DNA from: CADCTP01 sp963849885
GTDB taxonomy: Bacteria; Actinomycetota; Actinomycetes; Mycobacteriales; CADCTP01
Length of the DNA stretch: 64,000 nucleotides
Reading direction: 5' to 3'
NCBI GenBank assembly: GCA_963849885.1
Contig: CAWKIV010000023.1
Location: 242,621 to 306,620, forward strand
The notes beneath the pieces were generated by a model. The model made no database searches, had not been told where the DNA came from, and was given only the letters and a program-made list of their open reading frames with translations. Each line of letters opens with the position of its first letter. Within the stretch, counting starts at the first letter, position 1. The position numbers and the translations under genes are program-made. Shown here one piece after another: positions 25,234 through 33,406 of this stretch.

Positions 25234-26022
25234 TCAGCCGGGGTGGGCGAGCAGGTCCAGGCGGACGAAATCCTGGTCGTACGTCCCGTCGGCGCGTCGC
25301 AGCTCGGCCAGCGCCCGCCGCTGCGCGGCGGCCCGGAAGGCCGGCACCGCCTCCGCCGGCAGCACCGGGTCGTAGCCGCCGAGCACCTGGCTGTCCAGGT
25401 AGCCGCACAGCGCCGGCCCGTCCGGGAAGGACCGGCGCTGCCGCAGCAGCCGCACCCAGCCGCCGCGGTCGGTGCCCAGGCCGGCACGGGCGAGCAGCTC
25501 CGCGTACTCCTCCATGGTGGGGAAGAACCAGCCGGCCGGGCCGCCGCCGAGCCGGGCCGCCTCGGCGTCGAGGATCGCCCGCAGCGCGGCGATCTGCCCG
25601 CTGCCGCCGAACTGGGCCCGGACGAAGCCGCTGTCCCGCAGCACCTGCCGCAGCTGGGCCAGCACCGCCGGATGCTCCGCGGCCGGCACCCAGTGCAGCG
25701 CGGCGACCGAGAAGACCGCGTCCACCGAGCGGGCCGGCACCAGCCGGTCCAGCTGCTGGGCCCGTCCCACCGCGAAGCGCAGCCGGCGGGTGCCCTGCCG
25801 CCGGGTGGCGGTGGCGACCATGTCCGGGTCGGCATCCACTCCGAGCACCTCGGCCTCCGGACCGGCCAGCGCGGCCAGCCGGGCGGTGAAGTCGCCGACG
25901 CCGCAGCCGACGTCGACCACCCGGGCCCGCGGCGGCAGCACCAGGCCGTGCAGCAGCTCGGTGTCGTGCCGCCGGTGGTGCGCGGTGTTGGCCGCGTAGA
26001 GCTCGGCGTCCCAGCGGGTCAC
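25234..26022 (-). CDS. Class I SAM methyltransferase, trans-aconitate methyltransferase-like
   Basis: A 262-residue methyltransferase with SAM loop VVDVGCGVGDFTARLAAL (~residue 39), VLGVDADPDMVATA and the substrate segment VFSVAALHWVPAAEHP, which resembles trans-aconitate 2-methyltransferase. The GTG overlaps the leuD stop (TGA at 26019-26021). Coupling to leuCD is intriguing because trans-aconitate inhibits aconitase-fold enzymes, but the specific substrate is an inference. Confidence 0.75.
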   Translation of the reverse strand: MTRWDAELYAANTAHHRRHDTELLHGLVLPPRARVVDVGCGVGDFTARLAALAGPEAEVLGVDADPDMVATATRRQGTRRLRFAVGRAQQLDRLVPARSVDAVFSVAALHWVPAAEHPAVLAQLRQVLRDSGFVRAQFGGSGQIAALRAILDAEAARLGGGPAGWFFPTMEEYAELLARAGLGTDRGGWVRLLRQRRSFPDGPALCGYLDSQVLGGYDPVLPAEAVPAFRAAAQRRALAELRRADGTYDQDFVRLDLLAHPG

Positions 26023-26651
26023 GGCAACCTCGGCGCTCCCGTCGCCCCGGCCGGCCGGAGCGGCAGCGTGGTGGGCAGGAAGGCCGGCCGGCGCGTTTCG
26101 TACTCGGCGACCGCGTCGGTGTGCCGCAGGGTCAGGCCGATGTCGTCCAGCCCGTTGAGCAGCCGCCAGCGGGTGAAGTCGTCGAGCTCGAACGGCACCA
26201 CCCGGTCGTCGAAGCGCAGCTCCCGCGTCTCGAGGTCGACGGTGAGCTCGGCGGTGGGATCGGCCTCGGCGCGCGCCCACAGCTGCTCCACCAGCTCCTC
26301 GGCGGCGAGCACGGTGAGCAGGCCGGCCTTGAGCGAGTTGCCGCGGAAGATGTCGCCGAAGCGGGGCGCCACCACCACCCGGAAGCCGTGGTCCTGCAGC
26401 GCCCAGACCGCGTGCTCGCGGGACGAGCCGGTGCCGAAGTCGGGCCCGGCGACGAGCACCGAGGCCTGCGCGTACTCCGGGCGGTTGAGCACGAAGTCCG
26501 GGTCGGACTCGCGCCAGGCCGCGAACAGCCCGGCGCCGAAGCCGGTCCGGCTGACCTGCTTGAGCCAGACCGCGGGGATGATCTGGTCGGTGTCGACGTC
26601 GCTCCGCCGCAGCGGCGCGACCCGGCCCGTGTGGACGGTGAACTCCTGCAC
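26019..26651 (-). CDS. leuD: 3-isopropylmalate dehydratase small subunit
   Basis: Swivel subunit of isopropylmalate isomerase (leucine biosynthesis). The 210-residue product shows DVDTDQIIPAVWLK near residue 19 and GPDFGTGSSREHAVWAL near residue 69. It lies 25 bp downstream of leuC and is coupled to the methyltransferase gene. Confidence 0.95.
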   Translation of the reverse strand: MQEFTVHTGRVAPLRRSDVDTDQIIPAVWLKQVSRTGFGAGLFAAWRESDPDFVLNRPEYAQASVLVAGPDFGTGSSREHAVWALQDHGFRVVVAPRFGDIFRGNSLKAGLLTVLAAEELVEQLWARAEADPTAELTVDLETRELRFDDRVVPFELDDFTRWRLLNGLDDIGLTLRHTDAVAEYETRRPAFLPTTLPLRPAGATGAPRLP

Positions 26652-26676
26652 TGCTTCGCTCCTGGCGTCGGCGGGT

Positions 26677-28074
26677 CTAGAGGTCGGCGGGGGCGGTCAG
26701 CGTGCCGGTCACCGCGGTGGCCGCCGCGACCGGCGGCGACACCAGGTGGGTGCGGCCGCCGCGGCCCTGCCGGCCCTCGAAGTTGCGGTTGCTGGTGCTG
26801 GCCGAGCGCTCGCCGGGGGCGAGCTGGTCCGGGTTCATGCCCAGGCACATCGAGCAGCCGGCGGACCGCCACTCGGCGCCGGCGGCGAGGAAGACCTCGT
26901 GCAGGCCCTCCAGCTCGGCCTGCTCCTTGACCCGCATGGATCCCGGCACCACCAGCATCCGGACGCCGGCGGCGACCTTGCGGCCGGCCAGCACGGCGGC
27001 CGCGGCGCGCAGGTCCTCCATCCGGCCGTTGGTGCAGGAGCCGAGGAAGACGGTGTCCACCGCGACGTCCCGCATCGGCGTGCCGGCCGCGAGGCCCATG
27101 TAGGCCAGGGCCTTCTCGGCCGTCACCCGCTGGTTGGCGTCCGCCATCGTCGCCGGGTCCGGCACCCGGCCGGACAGCGGCACGCCCTGGCCGGGGTTGG
27201 TGCCCCAGGTGACGAACGGGCTGAGCGTCGCGGCGTCGAGCACCACCTCGCGGTCGAAGGTGGCGTCCGGGTCGGTGCGCAGCGTCCGCCAGTGCGCCAG
27301 CGCGGCGTCCCAGTCGGCGTCGGCCGGCGCGTGCGGGCGGCCCTTGAGGTAGGCGAACGTGGTCTCGTCCGGGGCGACCATGCCGGCCCGGGCACCCGCC
27401 TCGATGGACATGTTGCACATCGTCATGCGGGCTTCCATCGACATCGCCCTGACCGCCTCGCCGCGGTATTCCACCACGTAGCCCTGGCCGCCGCCGGTGC
27501 CGATGCGGGCGATCAGCGCGAGGATCACGTCCTTGGCCGTCACCCCGTCCGGCAGCCGGCCGTCCACCGTCACCGCCATCGTCCGCTGCGGCACCAGCGG
27601 CAGCGTCTGGGTGGCCAGCACGTGCTCCACCTCGCTGGTGCCGATGCCGAAGGCGAGCGCGCCGAAGGCGCCGTGGGTGCTGGTGTGCGAGTCGCCGCAC
27701 ACGATGGTCATGCCGGGCTGGGTGAGCCCGAGCTGCGGGCTGATGACGTGCACGATGCCCTGCTCGCGGTCGCCCATCGGGTGCAGCCGGACGCCGAACT
27801 CCGCGCAGTTGCGCCGCAGCGTCTCCACCTGGAGCGCGGACACCTTGTCGGCGATCGGCCGGTCGATGCCGACGGTCGGCACGTTGTGGTCCTCGGTGGC
27901 GAGGGTGAGGTCGGGCCGGCGGACCGGCCGGCCGGCCAGCCGCAGCCCGTCGAAGGCCTGCGCGCTGGTCACCTCGTGCACCAGGTGCAGGTCGATGTAG
28001 AGCAGGTCCGGCTCGCCGTCGGCGCGCCGGACGACGTGCGCCTCCCACAGCTTCTCTGCCAGGGTGCCGGCCAT
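26677..28074 (-). CDS. leuC: 3-isopropylmalate dehydratase large subunit
   Basis: Iron-sulfur subunit of isopropylmalate isomerase (leucine biosynthesis). The 465-residue product has cluster ligands in FLGSCTNGRMEDL and AGCSMCLGMNPDQL, plus CGDSHTSTHGAFGALAFGIG. The ATG at 28074 is preferred to the upstream GTG at 28095. It is divergent from the IclR regulator with 45 bp between the starts, the classic NdgR/LtbR-leuCD arrangement. Confidence 0.95.
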   Translation of the reverse strand: MAGTLAEKLWEAHVVRRADGEPDLLYIDLHLVHEVTSAQAFDGLRLAGRPVRRPDLTLATEDHNVPTVGIDRPIADKVSALQVETLRRNCAEFGVRLHPMGDREQGIVHVISPQLGLTQPGMTIVCGDSHTSTHGAFGALAFGIGTSEVEHVLATQTLPLVPQRTMAVTVDGRLPDGVTAKDVILALIARIGTGGGQGYVVEYRGEAVRAMSMEARMTMCNMSIEAGARAGMVAPDETTFAYLKGRPHAPADADWDAALAHWRTLRTDPDATFDREVVLDAATLSPFVTWGTNPGQGVPLSGRVPDPATMADANQRVTAEKALAYMGLAAGTPMRDVAVDTVFLGSCTNGRMEDLRAAAAVLAGRKVAAGVRMLVVPGSMRVKEQAELEGLHEVFLAAGAEWRSAGCSMCLGMNPDQLAPGERSASTSNRNFEGRQGRGGRTHLVSPPVAAATAVTGTLTAPADL

Positions 28075-28119
28075 GCTCGTCTCGCCTCGTCTCACAGTTT
28101 GGGACTATTGTCTTGGACC
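28075..28119. promoter_or_regulatory. leuC / IclR divergent promoter-operator region
   Basis: The 45 bp between the divergent ATG codons must carry both promoters. The AT-richer core TTTGGGACTATTGTCTTGG is the likely regulator-binding site, by analogy with the NdgR/LtbR boxes upstream of actinobacterial leuC. Confidence 0.4.
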
Positions 28120-28812
28120 ATGGGACAGCTTAGCGGAGTCGGCGTGCTGGACAAGTCCGTGGCGGTGCTCGAGGCGGCCGCCCGCACGCCGGTCGGGCTC
28201 GGCGAGCTGGTGACCGCGACCGGCCTGCCCCGGGCGACCGCGCACCGGCTGGCGGTGGCGCTGGAGACGCACCGGCTGCTCGTGCGGGACCCGGCCGGCC
28301 GCTGGGTGCCCGGGCCGCGGCTCGGCGAGCTGGCCCGCAGCGCGCCCGACCCGCTGGTCGCCGCGGCCGGCCCGGTGCTGACCCGGCTGCGCGACCGCAG
28401 CGGGGAGAGCGCCCAGCTCTACCGGCGCGACGGCGACGAGCGGGTGTGCGTCGCGGCCGCGGAGCGGACCAGCGGGCTGCGGACCGCGGTCGCGCCCGGC
28501 GACCGGCTGCCCATGTCGGCCGGCTCCGGCGCCCAGGTGCTGGCCGCCTGGGTCGGCGACGAGGAGCTGCCGGCCGGCGCCCGGTTCGGCCCGCGGACGC
28601 TGGCCGAGGTGCGCCGGCGCGGCTGGGCCTTCAGCGTGGCCCAGCGGGAGGCCGGGGTCGCGTCGGTGTCCGCGCCGGTCCGCGACCGGGCCGGGGCGGT
28701 GGTGGCGGCCATCTCGGTGTCCGGCCCGGTGGAGCGGCTCACCCGCCGGCCGGGCCCCCGCTTCGCCCCGTTGGTGACCGCCGCGGCGGCCGCGCTGAGC
28801 GCGCGGATGTAA
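28120..28812 (+). CDS. IclR-family transcriptional regulator (NdgR/LtbR-like)
   Basis: A 230-residue IclR regulator: N-terminal winged helix (VLDKSVAVLEAAARTPVGLG ... PRATAHRLAVALETHRLL) and a C-terminal effector domain (SGESAQLYRRDGDERVCVAAA; GWAFSVAQREAGVASVSAPV). In actinobacteria the regulator divergent from leuCD represses leucine and other branched-chain genes. Function here is inferred from family and position. Confidence 0.9.
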   Translation: MGQLSGVGVLDKSVAVLEAAARTPVGLGELVTATGLPRATAHRLAVALETHRLLVRDPAGRWVPGPRLGELARSAPDPLVAAAGPVLTRLRDRSGESAQLYRRDGDERVCVAAAERTSGLRTAVAPGDRLPMSAGSGAQVLAAWVGDEELPAGARFGPRTLAEVRRRGWAFSVAQREAGVASVSAPVRDRAGAVVAAISVSGPVERLTRRPGPRFAPLVTAAAAALSARM

Positions 28813-28969
28813 GGGTCTGGCGCCTTTTGCTCATTGCTCAGACGCCTGGTCTGACCTGCACTGATGCACTCAGAGCGACGGACATCGAACGTGGAGTGTT
28901 TCACCCGATCGGAACGCCGTACCGGCGCCATGGACCCCTTACTGTTCGGTCACTGAGCTGAGGGGAAGT

Positions 28970-29003
28970 ACGGAGGGTCGGCGTGTTCACGCCGGCCCTC
29001 CGT
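28970..29003. terminator. Hairpin terminator between IclR gene and YbdK-type ligase gene
   Basis: A 15-bp stem with one G-U wobble (28970-28984 with 28989-29003), loop GTTC. It serves the convergent IclR and ligase transcripts. The rest of 28813-29018 shows no gene. Confidence 0.75.
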
Positions 29004-29018
29004 GCTGTCCGGGGTCGG

Positions 29019-30125
29019 TCAGAGCCCGGCCCGGGTCTCCGCGACGAGGGCGTCCACCACGTCCGCGAGCCGCTCGCGGCGGGCGTACGCGGCCCGCTGC
29101 CGGTCCGCGGCGGTGCCCCGGCGGACCAGCTCGGCCACCCCGGCGGTCACCCGGTCGGCGTCGCCCAGCTCGTCCAGCGCCGGCCGGACGTGCTCCAGCA
29201 GCGCGGTGACCACCTCGCGCGCCGGCAGGGCCCGGGCGCCGCGCGGGTCGACCAGCACGTCGGCCAGCCCGGACCGGCCGGCCCGCCACCGCGCCGCCCG
29301 GACCAGCTCCGGCCGCGGGGTCGCCGGCGCGGCCCCGGCGGTGGCCTCCCGGACCGCGGTGACCACCAGCGCCCGCGCCACCCCGGCCAGCGTCACCACG
29401 TCGTCCAGCAGCGGCACCGAGTCGCAGACCCGGATCTCCAGCGTCGGGTAGCGGGCGGACGGCCGGACGTCGAAATAGACCATCCCGGGGTCGGCGATCG
29501 TGCCGGAGGCGACCAGGTCGGCGACCAGCCGGTCGTACTCGGCGGCCGAGCCGAAGGCCAGCGGCGGCCCACCGGTCGGCCAGCGGGACCAGATCACCGA
29601 CCGGTACGACGCGTAGCCGGTGTCATGGCCGGCGTGGAACGGCGAGCTGGCCGACAGCGCGAGCAGGACCGGCAGCCACGGCGCCAGCCGGGGCAGCGCG
29701 GCCACCGCGAGCTCCCGGTCGGCCACGCCGACCTGGACCTGCATCGCGCAGACCAGCTGCTCCCGGCCCACCTCGGCGTACTCGGCGACCAGCCGCTCGT
29801 ACCGCGGCTTCGGGTACGGCGCCTGGGCGCCGGCGGGCGGCCCCGGCAGCGTGCCGGCCGCGACCACGCCGACCCCGGCCCGGGCGGCCGCGGCGACCAG
29901 GTCGCGGCGGCGGTCAGCGACCCGGGCGGCCAGCTCGTCGAGCGTGCGGCAGACCGGCGTGGCCGTCTCCAGCTGGGAGCGCTGCAGCTCCGCGGCGACC
30001 TCGCCACCCAGCTCGGCGGCCACCGCGAGCACCTCCTCGGCCACCGGCGCGAGCGACCGCTCCCCCGGCTCGGCGAGGTGGAACTCCTCCTCGACCCCGA
30101 TGGTGACGGCGTCCCCGGCGGTCAC
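29019..30125 (-). CDS. Carboxylate-amine ligase, YbdK/GCS2 family
   Basis: A 368-residue glutamate-cysteine-ligase-like enzyme of the GCS2 family: VTIGVEEEFHLAEPGERSLA at the N-terminus (metal-binding Glu cluster EEEF), MQVQVGVADRELAVAAL, and YPTLEIRVCDSVPLLDDVV. YbdK enzymes have weak glutamate-cysteine ligase activity; the physiological substrate is uncertain. The GTG at 30125 overlaps the upstream YbaK-type stop (GTGA). Confidence 0.85.
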   Translation of the reverse strand: MTAGDAVTIGVEEEFHLAEPGERSLAPVAEEVLAVAAELGGEVAAELQRSQLETATPVCRTLDELAARVADRRRDLVAAAARAGVGVVAAGTLPGPPAGAQAPYPKPRYERLVAEYAEVGREQLVCAMQVQVGVADRELAVAALPRLAPWLPVLLALSASSPFHAGHDTGYASYRSVIWSRWPTGGPPLAFGSAAEYDRLVADLVASGTIADPGMVYFDVRPSARYPTLEIRVCDSVPLLDDVVTLAGVARALVVTAVREATAGAAPATPRPELVRAARWRAGRSGLADVLVDPRGARALPAREVVTALLEHVRPALDELGDADRVTAGVAELVRRGTAADRQRAAYARRERLADVVDALVAETRAGL

Positions 30126-30673
30126 CCGGCGACCGGCCGGCCCAGGCCGGCCACGACGCCGATCCCGGGCAGGCCGGCGAGCACCGCACCGGGCAGCCAC
30201 AGCTTGGACCGCCGCACCCCGCTGCCGATGACCACCTGCGGATGCTCGGCCACCGCCGCGTCGACCAGCACCGGCCAGCCGGGCGGCAGCCCGATCGGGG
30301 TGATCCCGCCGTACTCCATCCCGGTCTCCGCGACCGCGGCCTCGGTGCCGGCGAAGGACGCCTTGCGCACGTCCAGGTGCCGGCGGGCGGTGTTGTTGAC
30401 GTCGGCGCGGGTGGTGGCCAGGACGACGCAGGCCGCGTACCGCACCTCACCGTCCCGCTTGCCGGTGACCACCACGCAGTTGGCCGACGCGTCCGGCGCG
30501 ATCCCGTACCGGTCGCAGAAGGCGGCCGTGTCGGCCAGCTCGGGATCGATCTCGGCCACCGCGATCCGCTCCACCGGATGCTCGCCGGACCAGCCGCGCA
30601 GGGCGGCGAGCACCGGGGCGGCCAGCAGGTCGGGCCGGGTCAGGGCCGGCACCAGCTCCAGGGTTCCCGTCAC
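30122..30673 (-). CDS. YbaK/EbsC-family aminoacyl-tRNA deacylase-like protein
   Basis: A 183-residue protein with the YbaK/ProX fold: SANCVVVTGKRDGEVRYAAC, DVRKASFAGTEAAVAETG and MEYGGITPIGLPPGWPVLVD. Relatives hydrolyse misacylated tRNAs or lack activity. The GTG at 30673 is chosen because the family fold begins just after it. It is coupled to the YbdK-type gene and diverges from azlC. Confidence 0.8.
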   Translation of the reverse strand: MTGTLELVPALTRPDLLAAPVLAALRGWSGEHPVERIAVAEIDPELADTAAFCDRYGIAPDASANCVVVTGKRDGEVRYAACVVLATTRADVNNTARRHLDVRKASFAGTEAAVAETGMEYGGITPIGLPPGWPVLVDAAVAEHPQVVIGSGVRRSKLWLPGAVLAGLPGIGVVAGLGRPVAG

Positions 30674-30768
30674 GGCGACATCCTGCCCCGCGCGGGCCCG
30701 CGGTACGCGGCGGTGGCACCGCTGCGGCACGCTTGGTGGCCACAGCCGGCAGCGGGCAGGCTGGGCCG

Positions 30769-31488
30769 GTGACGGCTGAGGACACCGACGAGCAACCGGA
30801 CCGGGAGCCGGCTGCGCGGGAGCGGGTCGCGGCCGGCGCCCGGGTGGGGGTCGGCCTGGCCGCGGCCGCGTTCGCGCTCGCCGTCACCTTCGGCGCGACC
30901 GCCCGGCAGGAGGGCTGGGGCATCCTGCTGCCGATCGTCTGCTCGATCGTGGTCTTCTCCGGGTCCGCGCAGTTCGCGCTGGTCACCGCCCTGAGCGGGG
31001 GCGGCGCGCTGCTGCCGGCGGTGACCTCCGCGGCGCTGGTGAACGCGCGCTTCCTGCCGATGGGAGTGGCGGTGGCACCGGGCCTGCGGGCCGGACCGGT
31101 GCGCCGCGCGCTGGTCGGCCAGGCGATCGTGGACGGCTCCTGGGTGGCCGCCCACGTCGGCGGCGACCGCTTCGACGCGCACCGGATGGTTGGCGCCACG
31201 CTGCCGCAGTGGCCGGCCTGGATCGGCGGCACCGTGCTCGGCGTGCTGCTGGCCCCGCCGGCGGACGTGGTGGAGTCGTTCGGGCTGGACGTGGTCTTCC
31301 CGGCCTTCTTCGTGGTGCTGCTGCTGGACGAGCTGCGGGAGTCCGTGCCGGCCCGCTGGGTGGCCGGCGTCGGCGCCGGTCTGGCCGGCGCCCTGGTGGC
31401 CGTCCTGCCACCCGGCGTGGCGCTGCTGGCGGCCACCCCCGCGGCCCTGCTCGGCCTGCTGCGCCGCTTCCGCCCGGAGGCAGCGTGA
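30769..31488 (+). CDS. azlC: AzlC-family branched-chain amino acid exporter subunit
   Basis: Large subunit of the AzlCD (BrnFE-type) exporter. The 239-residue product has six to seven hydrophobic segments: FALAVTFGATARQEGWGILL, CSIVVFSGSAQFALV and ALVNARFLPMGVAVAPGLR are family-typical. The GTG at 30769 is preferred over the one at 30733. It overlaps azlD by GTGA. Proximity to leuCD fits branched-chain amino acid handling. Confidence 0.88.
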   Translation: MTAEDTDEQPDREPAARERVAAGARVGVGLAAAAFALAVTFGATARQEGWGILLPIVCSIVVFSGSAQFALVTALSGGGALLPAVTSAALVNARFLPMGVAVAPGLRAGPVRRALVGQAIVDGSWVAAHVGGDRFDAHRMVGATLPQWPAWIGGTVLGVLLAPPADVVESFGLDVVFPAFFVVLLLDELRESVPARWVAGVGAGLAGALVAVLPPGVALLAATPAALLGLLRRFRPEAA

Positions 31489-31796
31489 GGACCCTCTGGC
31501 TGGCCGTGCTGATGGTGGCGGTCATCAGCGCCGTCATCAAGGCACTGGGCCCGGTCGCGCTCGGCGGCCGCACCCTGCCCGCGCCGGTCCGCGCGGTCAT
31601 CGCCCTGCTCGCCCCGGCCCTGCTCGCCGCGCTCGTCGTGGTCGACGTCGCCGGCCCGGGTTGGGCGGACCTCGACTGGACCGTCCCGGCCGGCCTCCTC
31701 GCCGCGGTCCTCACCCGCCTGGCCCTCCGCGCCCCCGACCTCCTGGCCATCCTGGCCGGCGTGGTCGTAACCGCCCTCCTCCGCCTCCTCACCTGA
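31485..31796 (+). CDS. azlD: AzlD-family branched-chain amino acid exporter subunit
   Basis: Small membrane partner of AzlC, 103 residues with three to four helices (LWLAVLMVAVISAVIKALGP; AVIALLAPALLAALVVVDV). The GTG start overlaps the azlC stop. It is the last gene of the conserved core before the tRNA-Glu scar. Confidence 0.85.
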   Translation: MRTLWLAVLMVAVISAVIKALGPVALGGRTLPAPVRAVIALLAPALLAALVVVDVAGPGWADLDWTVPAGLLAAVLTRLALRAPDLLAILAGVVVTALLRLLT

Positions 31797-31983
31797 CCCC
31801 GCGCCTCCGGGCCTCCCGCCCCCGCGGGTCAGTCGTCGCCGCGGAGGTGGTCGCGCCGGGGACGGCGACAGGAGGGCCGCCGTGACCGACCTCACCATCT
31901 CGGGTGGTGGGCGCCCCCCGAGCTGCCGGGCGGCCCCTTCGCCGCCCAGCGGCGATGGTGCGCGGCAGCGGGACAAAGCGGAA

Positions 31984-32023
31984 TCCCCCTGGTCCAACGC
32001 TTTCGCGCTGGACAGGGGGATCC
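31984..32023 (-). terminator. Terminator-like hairpin downstream of the tRNA-Glu remnant
   Basis: CCCCCTGGTCCAACGC and GCGCTGGACAGGGGGA form an imperfect stem with a short TTTC loop. Its position just 3' of the tRNA fragment (minus strand) suggests it is the original tRNA terminator. Confidence 0.55.
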
Positions 32024-32031
32024 CAGGGATG

Positions 32032-32073
32032 TAGCCCCGACCGGATTCGAACCGGCGCTACCGCCTTGAGAGG
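32032..32073 (-). tRNA. tRNA-Glu(CUC) 3'-half remnant, likely attachment site scar
   Basis: Read on the minus strand, this is the anticodon loop CTCTCAA, then GGCGG, the variable loop, the T-arm with TTCGAATC, and the acceptor 3' strand CGGGGCTA. It matches an actinobacterial tRNA-Glu from position ~31 to the end. Upstream (above 32073) the expected 5' half is absent: the anticodon stem mismatches at once and there is no D-arm or CCCCG acceptor strand. The 3' half alone is the signature left at the distal end of a tRNA-integrated element. Confidence 0.8.
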
Positions 32074-33406
32074 CCGGTCACGCCGTAGTGCTCCGCCGTC
32101 GACCGCGTCGGTAGGCGCACATGCCTGGCCAAATCCTTCTGTCTTGACCGGTGGATACGACAACTCCATGCACGGAACCTTGCACGAAGGCGACACAGGG
32201 ACGGCGACATGAGGCGCAGGGCCCGACACGCCGGCTGGGTGCTGCCCCAACGGGATGCTGTCGGGCGGGTCGTCCCGAGTGAGCGACACGGCAAGACCGT
32301 GAACCAGGAGCGGCTCGGCCGCGCGACCGGCGGATCATGAGAGCGCCAGACGACATCAACTGCGCCTTCTACCTGCGCCTCTACAATCGCCGGAGCTCGT
32401 TTCGCCGACTCCGGTGGCCGTCTCGGGCTCCAGTTCGCGTCATGTCTCGTGTCACGGGCGACCCGCTGCTGGGATGCCTTGCGGGTCCAGCCTGATGGAC
32501 CCGAACCCTAGAAGACCCTTTTGCGTCGGCTCCCGGGTGGACAACGCTGACGATTCCCGTCGCGCCGTGGGCTCGGGCCGGACGGCTCAGCTGCGGCCCC
32601 TCCGAGACCTCCGGGCGGCGGTGGCCCGACTTACCCTGTGGGCGGCTCGCCGAGCCAGACCACAGCACAAGGCCGGCGGCGACCACCGGCGTGTCAGCCC
32701 ACCGCGAGCCGCCGCCGTCAGCACGCCGCCGAAAGGCGGTCATCGCCAAGCCCCCGGGCACGGCCAGTAGCTCACCACACCAGCCGGGCGGGTCATTGAC
32801 CGCGCGACGACTACCTGACATGCCGAGAGTCGGACGCTCACATCCGTACGACCGGCGTCCGGCCGCCGATCCTCTCTAACCGAAGACGCCGGAAACCGGT
32901 GACGAGACAGACCGGCCAATGAGGCGGGCCAGGACCCAATTCGGTCGCCCGCGTGGCGGGCGGTGCCGAGAATGGTCGCGATGGCTGTCCGACTTCCCGC
33001 GCGGACCGGACATCGGCCATCCCGACCGGGGGCACGCCGGAGAGCCGTCCCCGGGCCGGGCGGCGCCGGCGCCGGGCCCGGCCGCCGTCCGCCTGCTATC
33101 GCGGCCGCGCTGGTCGGCGTCGCCGCCACCGCCTTCGAGCCGGTCGTCGGCGGCTGGACCGGGCCGTCGCTGGCGATCCTGCTCGGCGGCGTCGTCGCCG
33201 CCCCGATCGTGGTCACCGGCCTCACCTCCGATGGCCGCCCGCCGTCCGGGTGCCCGCGGCTCTCGCCGCGCTCGCGGCGCGACGTCCTCGCGGTCGCGCC
33301 CGGACGGTCCATCCTGGACGGTCCGCGGCCCACCGAGTACCGCAGACTTGATGGGGTTTGCGCCGACTCGGGCGACAACTACTGAGCGTGGGCGTACGAT
33401 CCCGAT
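32074..33406. other. Gene-poor left end of the accessory region
   Basis: No convincing gene. Two tiny plus-strand frames (from ATGs at 32209 and 32337, overlapping as ATGA) have no recognisable content. A stretch at about 33090-33250 encodes hydrophobic residues (AAALVGVAATAFEPVVGGW and AILLGGVVAAPIVVTGLTS), which may be a remnant of a small membrane protein, but it has no credible start. Confidence 0.5.

Noticed and set aside
28813..29018. Possible tRNA genes after the IclR regulator
   Set aside because: This locus sometimes holds tRNAs in actinobacteria, but no cloverleaf or T-arm is present here; only a terminator hairpin.
31789..32289. A minus-strand frame through the tRNA-Glu remnant
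   Set aside because: It translates tRNA and terminator sequence; no protein features.
32209..32496. Two tiny overlapping plus-strand frames right of the scar
   Set aside because: Neither has a recognisable motif or ribosome-binding site; overlap alone is weak support.
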